DNA of 64,000 nucleotides, from positions 12,981,739 through 13,045,738 of the forward strand of contig CM056584.1 of assembly GCA_029721435.1 (NCBI GenBank), read 5' to 3'. Numbering within the stretch: the stretch's first letter is position 1; each line of letters begins with the position of its first letter. Shown here piece by piece: positions 21,160-34,036 of the stretch. The translations under genes and the position numbers were made by a program. Under the pieces are notes generated by a model, which had not been told where the DNA came from, made no database searches, and was given only the letters and a program-made list of their open reading frames with translations. The stretch comes from Gymnothorax reevesii. Lineage: Eukaryota; Chordata; Actinopteri; Anguilliformes; Muraenidae.

Positions 21160-24100
21160 TTGGCCTGCCACACTATGGTAAGGCGAGTGTTTGCGTGCAT
21201 TTTTGTATGTGCGTTTGCGTCTGTTTTCGTGTGTGTGAGTGAGTGTTTGTGCGTGTGTGTGAGACGTGGCTGTCAATTTATGCCCATTTGACAGCTTCCT
21301 CTTACTGTGACTCAGCGAGAGCACGAAGAGCAAACAAAAAAGAAATGTTACAACATTTCAGTTCCTTCGCTGTGAATGATTGGACGGCCTTCATACCCAC
21401 ATATGATATCAGAAACCCTCTGGATTGTAATATAATCTGGACAATCAGTTCCAAGAGGCAACCTCATTATGACATTCTGTAATGTTCACCCAATATGCCA
21501 AACCTGTGGTTGGCTTTCAAGTGATGCAAGTTTCACGACGTGCATTTTTCTTCAGGTTTAATCATTTCGAACCGAGTGATGTCAAGTACATGGCATTTCA
21601 TACTGTTCAACAGTTTCACATGAAACTTGCTGAATGGTATGAATTCTGATTGCTCTGTTTCATTTTTCATGCACAATTTTTCTTCTGTGATATATATATA
21701 TATTTCTTTAACTTCTCAAAGTGGCACAAGTCACTCTGAAACTCTAGATGGAGCTTTCCAGAATAACTTGCGCCTATATATGAAGTGAAAGATAATTGAC
21801 AGCCTCTAACCTAAGTTACAAAGCTGAGCAGATTGACTTTATTTGTTTTGTTATTTTGACTCGCTGTAAACGTTGTTGATTTGAATGACTGTGCTGGGAT
21901 ATTCTTATCACGGAATTATTGTCTGTCCTTCATCACATGGGGGTAAAAAACCTCAAATTTCCTCTTTCAACGCAGATGTATGGTGGCCATTTTGTGAGTG
22001 AGGGAACGATATGATCTGTGCATCCTTTGAACGTGAGGATTGATTGGATGTCTGAGGGCCCCCAGGGATCAGACAGGGTAGCGAAGCGTCCTGACACTAA
22101 TGATGAAACTATATCCTGATTATTAAGGGGGGAGGCGTGTTGGCACCCACATTCCAAGCATGTCTGTCCACTGACCTGCTGCCTGCTCTCGATTTTAAAC
22201 TTCAAAAAGGGCCAACCATCCCTGTGTCGTCTCCTTTTCGACCTGTGATCATTCTTATTATCATTGGGGCTTCAGGTCTTCTGGCTGGAAGCCCTGCTGT
22301 TTTTGTTGAGTTTATTTATTTTATTCTTGACTATTTTGTGAATGGCCTGTAGAAAACACTGATGCGTAATTCAACGAAACTCGGCCATATGGTAACACTC
22401 ACTTTGTCCTAGAATTTGCAAAAACTTGGGTCAAGTGATACGGTGACCTTATTGGGTTATGCTAAAAACCTATGAAAAACAATTCCAGAACCACGACACT
22501 GATCAAGGTGAATTTTGACATACTGATAGAGGGTCAAAAGTTGTAAACCAAAAATGGTTCACTCCCAGTCGAAATTCTTGAAGCTCACTCTTGGTCAACA
22601 GTTTCATGTTACTAAGATTATAGTTAAAATTGAATAACCTGAAATGGTTTGATTGATGCAAATGAAAATCGGCCTGAGGAATGCCCTTGATGTTTGCAAT
22701 CAACATGCAGTGTCAAAATAGTATTGCTACATTTGTCTTTAAATGTAAATAGCATGAAAATGGTTCAGTAATGGCTAATGCAGCTAAAATCCCAGCATTG
22801 CTGTCTCTGAGAGCTATATTTATTATTATTATTATTAATAATATTATTATTATTAATATTATTATTATTATTATTAGTGTCAGTAGTGGCACTAGTTGTC
22901 GCTGTTCCGGTTTCCGCTGTTTCACATATGGCGATAGCACAATGGAATTCAAAACTGTGGTCTTTTGTTCGGCCAGATTACGTAAATGACGCTGAACTTT
23001 CATTCTGACCTGATTCAGATTCTTACTTTTCCATAAGAAAGCTATTTTAAGCAACTCTTGCAAAAAATAAATACTTAAGTATTTGTTTTTTTCCTTTACA
23101 AAGAAATTACAGAAAACCACAGTAGCCATTTCCCTGCTTTGGCTTCCATTGAGGTTAATTGCTGTTATTACACAATCAGAAAAGCCAGTGTGTGAAATAA
23201 TGGTGTGTTTATCTGTCCCATGGGGCTGATGAGTTCAGTTTCTGTGATAATAACTATTATCACAAACTGTAGACGTCCCAACCCGCTCTTGACTTCCCGT
23301 AATCATTAATCATTTTCAATAATGGCCTCGTAATCACTTTTTCACTCTCTGTTTCCGTGTAAATATCAACACGCGTGAATATGTGAAAGCCTATATTTGT
23401 ATCACTGTTTTCTGTCGTGATCAACTCATTATTTCACAATTAATTATACAGTTTGAAGCTATATTTTGTAAATTTGTGAATCAGGCCCACTGAGATCAGA
23501 CAATCTCAATGTATGCATGCTAACACCGTCAGTAAACTTTTTTCTCCTCGCGTCAATGCAAGCTCAGTGTATTTGCATGGTCCTTATCTGCATCGAATGA
23601 GGAAGTGTTTTGTGTTTATTATTTGTATTTACTGTCTGCCACTTGTTTAACTCTTCTCTATCCACAAATTGTCTTTCAAATGGACAAATTTTTCTAATCT
23701 ACTGTTAGTTTTGAGATGATAGAAGTACACTAGACATTTGCATATTAACTGAGCTTTTACTGACACTTGTTGTGAGAGGAATTCCCCTCTGCAGGTCAGA
23801 TCCCTGTTTTTTTCTGTCCTGCAGATAAAATGGGGGGTTTTTGTTTGAAGAGACTATTTAGCTTTCCCCTTCCAATGAACTTTCACTACATGAAATCCTT
23901 TCAGTGATGTTTCTCCTTTTTCCATGGGGGGGCGGGGGCGGGTTACTCTTTCTAGTCCAAATAGTCCAGTTTACCCACAATACAGTACCTGATTTAGGGA
24001 AGTAAAACACAATAAAATTTTATTTAATGTTGTATTTCCCGCTGTGCCCAATCAAGCAATCAACAGCTGTTCCTGGTACGACTCCCCCATAGCATTAGCA

Positions 24101-24254
24101 GAACTGTAATTTCCCCAATAAACAGCAATGAACGAAAAATACGAGAGTAAATGACCAACCATCGTGTAATTCGGTTATGTGCAGAGCTGTTGAGATTTTC
24201 ACTAGCCAACAAGCAACTTGCCTCCTTGGAGCTCTGCACTTTTTTACTGAACTT
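21160..24254. other. Unassigned stretch with AT-rich simple repeats
   Basis: No gene is recognised. It holds a short TA run at 21692-21703, an ATT/TAA block at 22816-22877, a small fold-back at 21598-21646 and a G-rich run near 23926-23942. Confidence 0.5.
22816..22877. repeat. (TTA)n/(ATT)n microsatellite
   Basis: About 20 ATT/TTA triplets, interrupted by AATAATATT and AATATT phase shifts. Confidence 0.93.
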
Positions 24255-24308
24255 TTGCACGTCGCTCTGGATAAGGGCGTCAGCCAAATCCCTGTAATGT
24301 AATGTAAA
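24255..24308 (+). repeat. SINE/LINE 3' tail remnant
   Basis: GTCGCTCTGGATAAGGGCGT followed by CAGCCAAATCCCTGTAATGT and a second ATGTA unit matches the conserved tail of teleost tRNA-SINEs and their partner LINEs (CTCTGGATAAG.GCGTC.GC.AAAT, then ATGTA repeats). Only the tail is recognisable. Confidence 0.65.
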
Positions 24309-26337
24309 GCTAGCTGAATAATTATCTACCTTACACTTGTTTCCTAATTCTTGTTGCCGGTACCTGAGATACTTTCTGAGTCAGGTTTGAGTCCTTCAAC
24401 ACGGTTCTGTATAGCTATTGTCCCTGGGGTGTGCAAACCGCTCGCTCGCTAGAGCTTAACCCCGCTGTCTCTGCTCAGCTCGGCCACGGAAACTAGAGCT
24501 GCTCGCAGGACATGGCCTCCTCTCATCGCTGGCTCTGCCTCGGGAACAGCACGTGCATCCGTGTGTCCACGCAGAGGGACCGCTCTGACAGGGCCCTTTA
24601 ATGAGACCACGCGCAGCTGTGACTTTCTATTTGCAAGCTCTTGGCTCGCGACTGCAGTGGATTGTTAGGTCGGAGCGTCCAGAAACAGAAAGCCCTTTAT
24701 GCACCCAGCCTGCTTTATCACAAAATGTTTTCAAATTGATGGGTAAAAAGAGAGCGAGAAAGGCGTGGGTAAGATCTCTGGCTCAGCTGTCTTGACTTGC
24801 ATCTTTGGAGCGTTTCAAAATGGCAATTTTAAAAGTAACGATTTTTTTTGCCCCGAGTTCTCCAAATATTATGCAAATTATCCGGTACATAAGTTTGCTC
24901 ACTCCCTCGCACATCTCGTAAGCTAACCACTCGGGGATCAGAAAATGTGCAGCGAGGACCTTGTCATCAATCCTGTCGTTAGAATGAGGGGCAGTTGTTA
25001 TGGTTTTTGTTCTAGTAGGTGAACAGTGTTGATAACCGGTTTACGCAATGCTGGTCTCTCAGAAATAAGACCTCATTCGTACCACAACAATACTATTGTA
25101 GATCTGTGGGCTACATATCAGTAATTCACGCCAAAATATCATTTGTGTGTTTACAGACGTATCTGGATTATTTGGGAACTTATAACATCACACTGTGGCA
25201 CATACAAAGACAAAGGTCGCCCTTAATTACAATGTTATGGGCAGTAAGAGACCAGATTGATTTGATGATAAAGATGATTTGCTGAAAAAGAAAATTTAAA
25301 AATTTAAAATAATTAAATAAAATAACTCATGTTAGGAAATTAGACATGTGGGCCATTGCCTATATAGGCTGATAAGGCCACTAAGACAACTGCTATTTCC
25401 CCTACCGGCCTAAGTGCGATTTATTACCCAAACCAAAAGCGAGATCATTATCAGATTGTACATCAAATTGCATTCTGGCTGTTAGGGTTGTCCCGGCAAT
25501 AAGCAGCAATTATTCAATTATTAGTGGCTTATTTTTGAAAACAGCAATTGGAAAAAAAAAAAAAAAATTCTTGGGTCATTGCAGTAGTCACGTTTGGGAA
25601 ATCCAAAATCAGAAAAGGGATAACCATTTTGAAAAATGTCGACCTAACTTCCATAGGTCTGGTAAAACATAGCTGTTGTGCATATGCAGACACACCAGAG
25701 TGATGCCTGCACATTAGCACAGGTGTCCATCAGGCTGATAAATGATTGTTTTATTTAATCCAGTGCTTGGCAGAAAGTAAAGAGCTCCAGTTTGTCCACG
25801 GGATGAATTAGGTAAAACGTGAAACTTGAAAAATTGGCCGACTATTTGGAAAAACAGGGAAGCAGGTGCTTTAGATATATTTGACAAGATTTCATGTGAA
25901 TTGTAAAGCAATGTGAAGTCGCAAATACGTTTATTTTAGTCTATGTTTATGTTATATAGTCTATGATGACTTTTTTCACCTCAAGTTTTTAGTAAAGACT
26001 GTTTCTTGAAATGAATTATTTATATCATGATAAATATCATCCACATGTTCAGATATTACAATGTAGATAATGGTTTTACAACCCCCCCCTCCACAATGCT
26101 ATTGGTCCAAGCATGTATTGGTACAGGAACACTGGCCCCCTTCTAACCCAGTTTAGATCCACGAATGCGTGTGTTCATGTTCAATATTTGGGCTATATTT
26201 TGCCCATTTAAACTATTATGATAATTATTAGTGTAAGCTAACGCAGCAGCAATTTTAATACTGGATTAGATTATGACTTTTTTTAAATATGTTGACATGG
26301 GGACACTGATAGCCTTCAGACCAATTTAGATCTGCCT

Positions 26338-26412
26338 GTGCGTGTGTGCGTGTGTGTGCGTGTGCGTGCGTGCATGTGTGTGTGTGTGCGTGTGCGTGTG
26401 TGTGTGTGTGTG
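26338..26412. repeat. (TG)n/(CG) compound microsatellite
   Basis: A TG dinucleotide run with regular CG interruptions, which makes it a potential Z-DNA-forming tract. Confidence 0.92.
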
Positions 26413-27003
26413 TCTTAGACAGAGAGAGTGAGAGTTGACCTTCAGTGCGGACCAGAAATCTCAAATTTGGCAAAAGACATACAGTATATAGCTGTCTGTA
26501 TAGCTGACCGGTGCCAAATTCTGAATCAGTATCATGGGCCAGTTCCTGCACCTTTTAAAAGGCAGGACACCAGCCTCCCCTTAAAACAGTGTATTTGAGG
26601 AAACTCTGAGCATTTCCTGTGTTTACCTGTTCAAATACAGGGTGAAACATTATGGTTTGCAAATCTATCACCAGGGAGGGATTTGCGCGGCAGGGGAATC
26701 ACCGAGATAGGCCGCATGAATGGCACCAAACAAAACAGATCTTTTACAGCGGCCTAGATCTAGCTGTATCGCTTCTGCAAATCACCCGTGTAATCTTACA
26801 GACCCCCGCGCTTGCGTGATAGCTGGCTCCATTTTGCCGAATGCAAAAATACACCTTTATCCTCTCTCACCTCATATTCCTGTTCTCAGTTCTCCTTTTA
26901 ATTGCACAAACAAAATTCAGTTAAAAGCTAGCCTAAATTATTTTTTGACTTCCACTGAAATGTTTGTAGTACAGTTTCTCCAGAATGCTCTGATAGTCCA
27001 AGT

Positions 27004-27040
27004 GGGTGGGGGTGGGGTGGGTTGGAGCGGGGGGGGGGCT
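27004..27040 (+). other. G-quadruplex-type G-run cluster
   Basis: GGGTGGGGGTGGGGTGGG is followed within a few bases by a run of ten Gs. Four or more G3+ tracts separated by single-base loops meet the usual G-quadruplex motif. Confidence 0.7.
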
Positions 27041-27589
27041 CTCAAGACGGATTTTGTAGTTTAGTTGAATTGAATTTCTTCTAATCCACATTAGGAAACA
27101 GTTTTCCTTTAAACGGTGGTGGAATGTAACCTGTTACCTCGTCTGAAAGAGGGGATGTTTTCACCCTCTGTGCATCATCCCTCTCTCCTCTGTCACACCC
27201 AACCCCCCGTCTCTCCCTCTCCCAAAACAGCCCTTTCACTGGGGCATTTCTGGAGGCTTCGAGTTTGTTTTTCACTCATTGTGCTGGGCCCCAGCTTTGA
27301 TCAGGAGTGAGACTGCTAAAAAGTGGATATACTGTGCCTGATGTCTCTGCGGTGATCAATGGAGCCAGCTGGGGAAGGCAGTCCCTCATCTGTCCCGTAC
27401 ACTTGTCCCTGTTTACAGAGCTCCTGACGTTTGGCCCTTTCAACCCTGAAACAAGTGCCGAGGAACTTCCCAACCCCTTCCCCTCCTCTAATGCACACCT
27501 GCTGCTGTTGATAGAGAGACAAAAGTAGCGCGGGTTTTGTAAAGTTTGTGGTCTCTTTTTCCCCGGCTCTCCATCAGCATTGTAAATAT

Positions 27590-27800
27590 GGATGCTTTCA
27601 CTGCGAGGGTTGAATAGCGGATTAGCAGCCAGACGGGGTGTCGCGGCGGGACCTCTGTCGGGGACATTTAGGGGCCGAGGGAACAAGGATCACGTTCAGG
27701 GCCGCTGATTCCTGCACTCAAGCTGCTTGATTAGCGTTGCGGCTCTCTGCTAATTAGTCATTACAGCGGGCACCAGCGGGAGAAATAATGCATCACAGTG
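27590..27800. promoter_or_regulatory. Candidate developmental enhancer-like patch
   Basis: A non-repetitive, GC-richer tract contains an OTX-type GGATTAGC (near 27620), TTGATTAGCG (near 27730), a palindromic CTAATTAG followed by TCATTA (near 27755) and ATGCAT (near 27788). The clustering of homeodomain and POU-like cores in complex sequence resembles vertebrate conserved noncoding elements. Without an alignment this is only a suggestion. Confidence 0.27.
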
Positions 27801-28519
27801 TTCGGCTATGGCACTGAGAAATGGCAGAGATTTGACCACAGGATATTGTTTTTTTTATTTTATTTTTCTCCTTTCGTTGCTGTCTCACCTCATTTAATTC
27901 ATAACCCGCCGTTCAATTTAGCATTGCTGATGTTACCACTGTCGCAAACCTGAAGAACACCGTTTCGTACTAAGTCGCTAATGTCGCAAACGCATTTTGC
28001 CCATTTGAACAGGTGGGTTTATTTTTAGTGGGCGCTAACGTGGCAGTTGGAAGTTTGGAGACCCAAGAATCCAAATGGTGACAGGTTTGTCGGCTTCCTT
28101 CTTGAAGGGAAACGTCCCGAACAGGTGCTAATTCTGAGCGATGTGCTGGCTGGAAACCGTGTACGGCGTAACGAATCGAGGCCTCGTCTATGTGCGGCCA
28201 ACGATGTTGTGGAGGGGAGTTTCTGAGTGCTGAATGTTCTGCGTCCACTCGCTCAACAAATGTGTTGGATATACTTTAAATGTTGTATCAAGTGGTTCAA
28301 CACAACTGTTCTTAGTAACTTCTAATTGAATTCTAAGATTTCAGGTCAATTCAGTTCATTACATTAATTAGAATATATTTATCTAATTTATGAGTAACTG
28401 TTTGACATACAATACTACCAGTAAAACCTAAGGTCTTTTCAAGTCTTTATCTTACGTGCATGTTTATGACAAATAAATCACTGGAACCCAATATTTATTT
28501 ATTACAAATAATGAATTTG

Positions 28520-28689
28520 CATGAAAAATCCACTAGGAATCCAGCACAGGTGATTGAAATAATCAGCTCGCTATCAACCCTTCGAAGCTGCTTGATAATG
28601 AGTAGATCATGTGACTCACCTGTGCTGGAGCAGGGAGATCTAACACCTGCACCACAGGTGTGACTCCAGGAGAGGTTTGAGAGGCACTG
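28520..28689. mobile_element. hAT-type nonautonomous element, right part
   Basis: The right end, read on the minus strand, is CAGTGCCTCTCAAACCTCTC, close to the hAT end CAGTGGTTCTCAAACC. Inside are CCAGCACAGGTGATTGAAAT and the inverse CACCTGTGCTGGAGCAG, an internal inverted repeat typical of these teleost elements. The left terminus is not found, so the copy appears truncated. Confidence 0.55.
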
Positions 28690-29755
28690 GATTAGACCGT
28701 CATCACTGATCTGCTTAAATATTGATGAAATGACTGATCCTGGTTTTTCTTTATTTGTGTTGTTATAGACATGGTTTATACACTGGGCCTCAGTTTTCCT
28801 AACCCTCTGTTATACAACCAATATGAGACTATTGCACGAGAACAAAATATTAAAAATTGTAACTATTACGGAAAATATTGGGGGATGCAAAAACTTTTGA
28901 CTGGTAGTGTGACATTATCAAGTAAATCTAACATTTTATTTTTGACAGCTTGCTTGCCAGCTTCCGTCCATCACGGGGCAAAGAAGGCCAAGGATGGGCG
29001 CTACAGAGCGAGTCGACCGCTCTCACTGAGAAACACGCAAAACACGCTCTGCCAGATCACCTGATCACATGAGCACCCTAGCCTGCTGTTGGCAGTACAT
29101 AATCCCCTCCAGCCGAGCACTTGCAGAACAACCTCATAATGCAGTCTATCACAAAAGCAGGCTTTCCTCCATTTTGAGACCTTAGAATGATAGGGTTCTA
29201 ACCAACATTTACAAAGTTTTGAGGAATTTGCTTGCAAAGTTTGGCCGCTTAGTGTGCACTTCAGGAACTGGAGCTTTGTCATTCTGATCTGAACCTAATT
29301 TAACAAATGAATTGAATGCCCATACTTAATAGATAGAACTATTTATTACCAATTATGTGCAAGAGTTAACTCAATTTTGACCAAAAATGACAGTTAAAAC
29401 CTTGTAATTCTGATCGCGATTGGGTTCTGACCTTTCTTCAGAGTGCATGGACATATGCCTCCACTCAGTGTAGTTAACTTCAGGTGTGATAAAAGCATTC
29501 GTATGCAGATAATGTTTACTCCAGGTTTTAGAGCAATAGTCTGGGGGAAAGCTGATATTCAGTTGCTTTTTCATATTAAATTACATTTTGCCATTTTACC
29601 GATGCGCTATTAAAAAAATTTGGCCGCAACCAAGGGCAGATTACAGTTTTACGTGCTATCAGTTTATATAGTGCAGATTTGTGAGTATATAAATCCTGAA
29701 CAGGCTCCCTGCTGAGCATTGAACCAAAAACCTCACATTTGCAACTTCTGAATTT

Positions 29756-29788
<33 letters not shown>
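29756..29788. repeat. (CT)n microsatellite
   Basis: An uninterrupted CT dinucleotide run of about 16 units. Confidence 0.93.
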
Positions 29789-29789
<1 letters not shown>

Positions 29790-29878
29790 TTCCATCTGTG
29801 GTGATTGATCTCACAGTCATGCGCTCAGTAATTAATAGCAAGCGCTACCTTCTCCCGCCTCCCTCCCTCCCTCCTCAG

Positions 29879-29989
29879 CGCAGTGCTGGCCAACACAAGC
29901 AAGTGTTAGGAGTCCAGGCCAAGCCAGAGTCGCTGCCCTCTTTATTAGTCCTGATGGCCAGAGTTGCGGAGAGAACCGGCGAACGGAGT
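29879..29989 (+). other. Exon-like or conserved noncoding segment
   Basis: A pyrimidine tract of TCCC/CTCC repeats ending in CAG (29878) precedes 111 bp. One frame is open throughout (it begins RSAGQHKQVLG), and a GTGAGG donor-like site follows. The segment is GC-richer than its surroundings. The frame has no recognisable domain. It could equally be conserved noncoding DNA or chance. Confidence 0.13.
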
Positions 29990-30093
29990 GTGAGGTTTCC
30001 ATAAACGTCAGGAAGAGGCTGACCTGTTTGGATTGCAGATTATTGCTGGCTGACGCTCTATTATTTTACAACCAGAGACGGTTGCTCAGCACA

Positions 30094-30127
30094 AAAAAAA
30101 AAAAGCTGGGGGGGGGGGGGGGGGGGG
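30094..30127. repeat. Poly-A then 19-bp poly-G homopolymer
   Basis: Twelve As, GCT, then nineteen consecutive Gs. The length of homopolymers like this is hard to sequence reliably. Confidence 0.9.
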
Positions 30128-31422
30128 TGATGTGATGAGTGGGGTTTGGGAAGAAACTTCAAAATGTTTAAATAATCTTTGCTAATTTCCAGAAAGGCTG
30201 TTGCATAAAGTTTTAACATGGCCAAATTACACTGTTTATTTTTGATGCATTATTTTCATTTGATTACAAAATTGAGTAGTATCAGTAACTTTAATATTTT
30301 TTCCTATTATTGTGGACATGTCGTAATTTTGACAGAATTTTGTTTTCATCATGAAAACTTCTCCATCATATGCTAACATAAATAACCAAGTATAAGCCTG
30401 ATTCAGAACAGAAATGGGGAAAAATGAAAGACCGTGTTACTACATGATTATATTTTATCTTACAAAATAGTTTTGATCTCATATCCACCAAGGGTATACT
30501 GTATGCCGTAGATTTATATATGATTTATGGATAAATATCTGTTAATTGTATTTTTGTTTGCCTGCCTGTTTATTCCTACTCCATAAAGCATCTTTGGATC
30601 TTCTCCAGTAATAATTTCCATTATTCCAGTAATTACAGTATTCCCTGATATTAGAGATGGCTGATTTGTTGTATTTTTAACTACCAGAAGATAAAATGGT
30701 AGAATACTGTTGAATTTATCTTTCTTCACTTAACCAATACACATCACCGGGTTAACTTGAGTCAAGGGTCATAGCTCTGGATAGTTGCTGATTTATGAAA
30801 ATCATACTTACAGCGGTATGTCTATGCAGACTGTCTTGTGACTTTTGGTGTGTGGAAATGTTGAAAATTTGCTTAGATTTGACTGTTTTTCCATCTGCCA
30901 AATCTTGATTTAAGAATGGGGACTGGTGACCAGTGTATAGTTTACCGATGCACATTTCACAAATAGAATAAGCTGGGCTGTATTAATACACAGACTCCAC
31001 AGTAAGCTGGGACTTTCTGCAGAGGCGAGGCTTTCCATATCCATGTTCTCCATCAAGGTCATAAAGTTAGACTGCTGCCTAATTTTAGGTGTAATTCTAT
31101 ACCCCTCCGTAAGTTACCAGCCAAACGGGACACTTTTATTCAATTGGTGTCGGGCGCAGCAGCAGTCTCAGAATAGCAATTAAAATCAAAACTTTTGAAA
31201 ATTGCGACTTTTGAAAATGTGCAGTATTTCATTTACCATGGACGATATGGAAGGACTCGAGGTGTATAGTTTACACATCAGTCTCCCAGTAGTCTTGTGT
31301 GTTGGCTGTAAATATGATTTATTTTTTAAAAAAAATTTTTGTACTCAGAAACCCTAGGAACAGACTATTAAGGCCAATATGTTTTGTCAAAAAATAAATG
31401 AGGGTCATGCTTTAACAGATTT

Positions 31423-31654
31423 ACAAAATTGGTGTATTTTGTATCCTAGCTCCAAAACTAAGTTTGATAGAGTTACAATTTAAATGTAAATGTTACCGAC
31501 CAAGTTTTTGCCATTTTCACCCAAAATAAATCAAATGGACAAAATAACCTATTTTAGCGTTTGGAGTAGGAGGGAAGACCTACACAAAGCCATTTAAATT
31601 GTATCTCTATCTTACTCAGTTTTGGAGCTACAATAAAAAATAAACCAATTTTGT
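31423..31654. mobile_element. Inverted-repeat element with 63-bp arms
   Basis: The left arm 31423-31485 (ACAAAATTGGTGTATTTTGT to ACAATTTAAAT) pairs with 31592-31654. Both arms are 63 bp and share TAGCTCCAAAACT.AGT and GATAGAG.TACAATTTAAAT with scattered mismatches. A spacer of about 106 bp separates them. The outer boundaries and target duplication are not clear. It is consistent with a MITE of unknown superfamily. Confidence 0.72.
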
Positions 31655-33835
31655 GACATCATTACCACTTTACCTGGCCCATAAATGCATAAATTAATAA
31701 ATAAAATAAAATTAATTTGAGAAATATATAAAATAAATGCCCTCTAAAAGAGTACAGTCATTAATATTGTGCAGAGAGAAGGAGAGAGAAAACAACATTG
31801 AGAAACATTAATGTTATTACCAGGATGGGACACAGTTAGCAAAAATAGGTCTGTCTTTGCCCCAATGTGCCATTGATAATAAAATGTGACTCAGCTTGTC
31901 TCATGACCGGGCAAATAATTACTTCTAAATATGTTGCTGAAGCCTCTAGAAATTTCCTGTGAGGAATTCCAAAGCTAATTTCCCAAATCTCTGTGATTTC
32001 ATAATACTTGTTACAGGCCATTGGACTCAATTAGCTTTTTTAAACTTCTAAAAAAAGAAAATGTTTACATTTCACTGTAAAGACAGTGATTGAGTGGAGT
32101 CATTACAAAATCTAATTTGCCAAATAGAAGCTGAGAAGGGAAAAAGTCGTCTTTTAATCTGATTCCTGGATCATCCAAAGGCCACATCTGTGCCCAGACA
32201 CACACATATGCGCAGTGCACGCACACGCAAAAATACACATATGTGTGCACGCTACACACAAACGTACGCACAAAACGCACAGCAAATAAGCAGTAATTCT
32301 TGCCAGTGTAGTCTTGCCTGGAGAGGAGGCGCACCTCAGCGTAAAACACTGTATTCGAGTCAGTCGATTTGACGGAGCAGCAGGATGACATTTTAATTGT
32401 GACTTGATTATGATTAATAGTGATCTTTGGGAGCGTACAGTGTGTTTGTTTTACAGTGCTGTTCTCAGGCTAAGCCTCGTGTCAAAATCTCTGCTGGATA
32501 ATGATATGGTGGGGGTTTGTTCCGAAATCTGCTCTGTTCCACACTGTTTGTCTTTCATTGAACAGAAATATAAGAGTTTTGAAGGACTGATGAATAAAAT
32601 ATTTTGATGCCTCTTAAATGATATTTGTGATGTGATTGGAAGCGGAGCGGTAAATGATAGCGGCAATTTACTTTTGGACAGTAAAAATATAATGTTGTTC
32701 AATACCCTTGATTTTTAGTAGTTTATGAAATTGCATCTCTGCAATTATAAAATATATATAAAATATTCTCAAACCCTTTGTTACTTAAAATATCTTAATA
32801 TTTTTGACTTGAAGTTCTCCACCTTGATCCATTTATTTATGTATCTTTTAATGTTTATTTATTGATAAACTACATGCATATGCTACTGCTACTGTTACTG
32901 CTGCTGCTGCTATTACTAAGTACTACTAACAAAAAGGAAAAAATAAATAAAATTGACAGAAATACTACTATAGTACCACTACTACCTCTACTACTAATAA
33001 TAATAATCACAATAATTCAACAATTCAGTTGTATGGATAGTTGCTGATATACATTTTACAGTTGAATGAAATCTTGATTTAGAAGTGCCAATATTTTGGT
33101 GAAGTGCATTAAATTCACGCAGTGTAAAAACAGTGCAACACTGCCCCATCTGGCCATTTTATGTTAAGCATTTTCTCCTCAATGCACTGCTTTCCTCTCA
33201 TTTTAATTCACACTGTCGGTGCCAAATGTGAAGAAATGTTTCCCAGCAAAGAGCAGATGGGCTAAATGAAGAAGTAAGTTTGTGATCCCGGCTTCGCATT
33301 TTTTTAAAAAACCAGTCTCACATCTGTCGCATTGGGGTGTGGTAGAGGGTCCTCAAATACTGAGTAGTCAGATCTAATAACTTTATGCGTATGCAGATTT
33401 AAAGGTAGTTAAAGACATTTTTTTATGGTTTTTCGCTCCCATAGTAGTCCTAAGACCATTTCACTTTCTCCCTCTACATTCCTCAGAGTCAATAAACTAA
33501 GGATTTGTGGGGATGAAAGTTGGCTTAAGGATTTTTGGAGCTTCCAGTGCGAGTCGAGGGTGGTGTCTGCTGGCAGGAAGAATTAGGGTGGAGTCCCTAT
33601 TCAATGTCTCCCTCTTAATCTTCATCATTAAGTAGCTGCTCTCGTGAGCAGAAATTGGCAGGCCTGGTTCCCAAATGGACCACTGTTTGGGAACCTGTAT
33701 GTATTGATCAGATTCAACCAACCCGGTTCTGTGACGCTTGATAGGAGCCACTGTTGAGAGTTTTTGCAGTCCTCGAATCGGCTTTTGATATTATGTAAAA
33801 AGACCTGCAATGGCAACATGGTCAGCATGGAATGG
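31655..33835. other. Unassigned AT-rich stretch
   Basis: No gene is recognised. It includes CA-rich sequence at 32198-32280, imperfect CTG/CTA/ATA triplets at 32880-33010 and generally AT-rich DNA. Confidence 0.5.

Positions 33836-33837
<2 letters not shown>

Positions 33838-33876
<39 letters not shown>
33838..33876. repeat. (ATT)n tail of the LINE
   Basis: About 13 ATT/AAT triplets form the 3' tail of the L2-like insertion. It now behaves as a microsatellite. Confidence 0.95.
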
Positions 33877-33878
<2 letters not shown>

Positions 33879-34036
33879 ATTTTATTTGTATAGCACTTTT
33901 CATGGAGAGATGCAACCCAAAGTGCTTAACAAGCAGCAAGTAAACAGACATAAAACATAAAAAAATACATTAAAACAAATGCATTAAAATACCTTACAAT
34001 GCAAAGGCACCTATATATAGAATTAACCCATATTAA

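Larger units (their letters stand above)
24309..28519. other. Unassigned stretch with GC-rich patches
   Basis: No gene is recognised. GC-richer, CpG-containing patches lie around 24420-24620 and 27540-27800. A TG/CG repeat is at 26338 and a G-run cluster at 27004. The 27276-27686 minus-strand frame is low-complexity chance sequence overlapping the GC-rich patch. Confidence 0.5.
28690..31422. other. Unassigned stretch with simple repeats
   Basis: No gene is recognised. It contains the CT run at 29756, the A/G homopolymers near 30.1 kb and a GC-richer tract at 29860-30060. AT-rich sequence follows. Confidence 0.5.

Noticed and set aside
27276..27686. 136-codon minus-strand frame as a gene
   Set aside because: It is proline/serine-rich chance sequence in a GC-richer patch. 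A regulatory interpretation fits as well or better.
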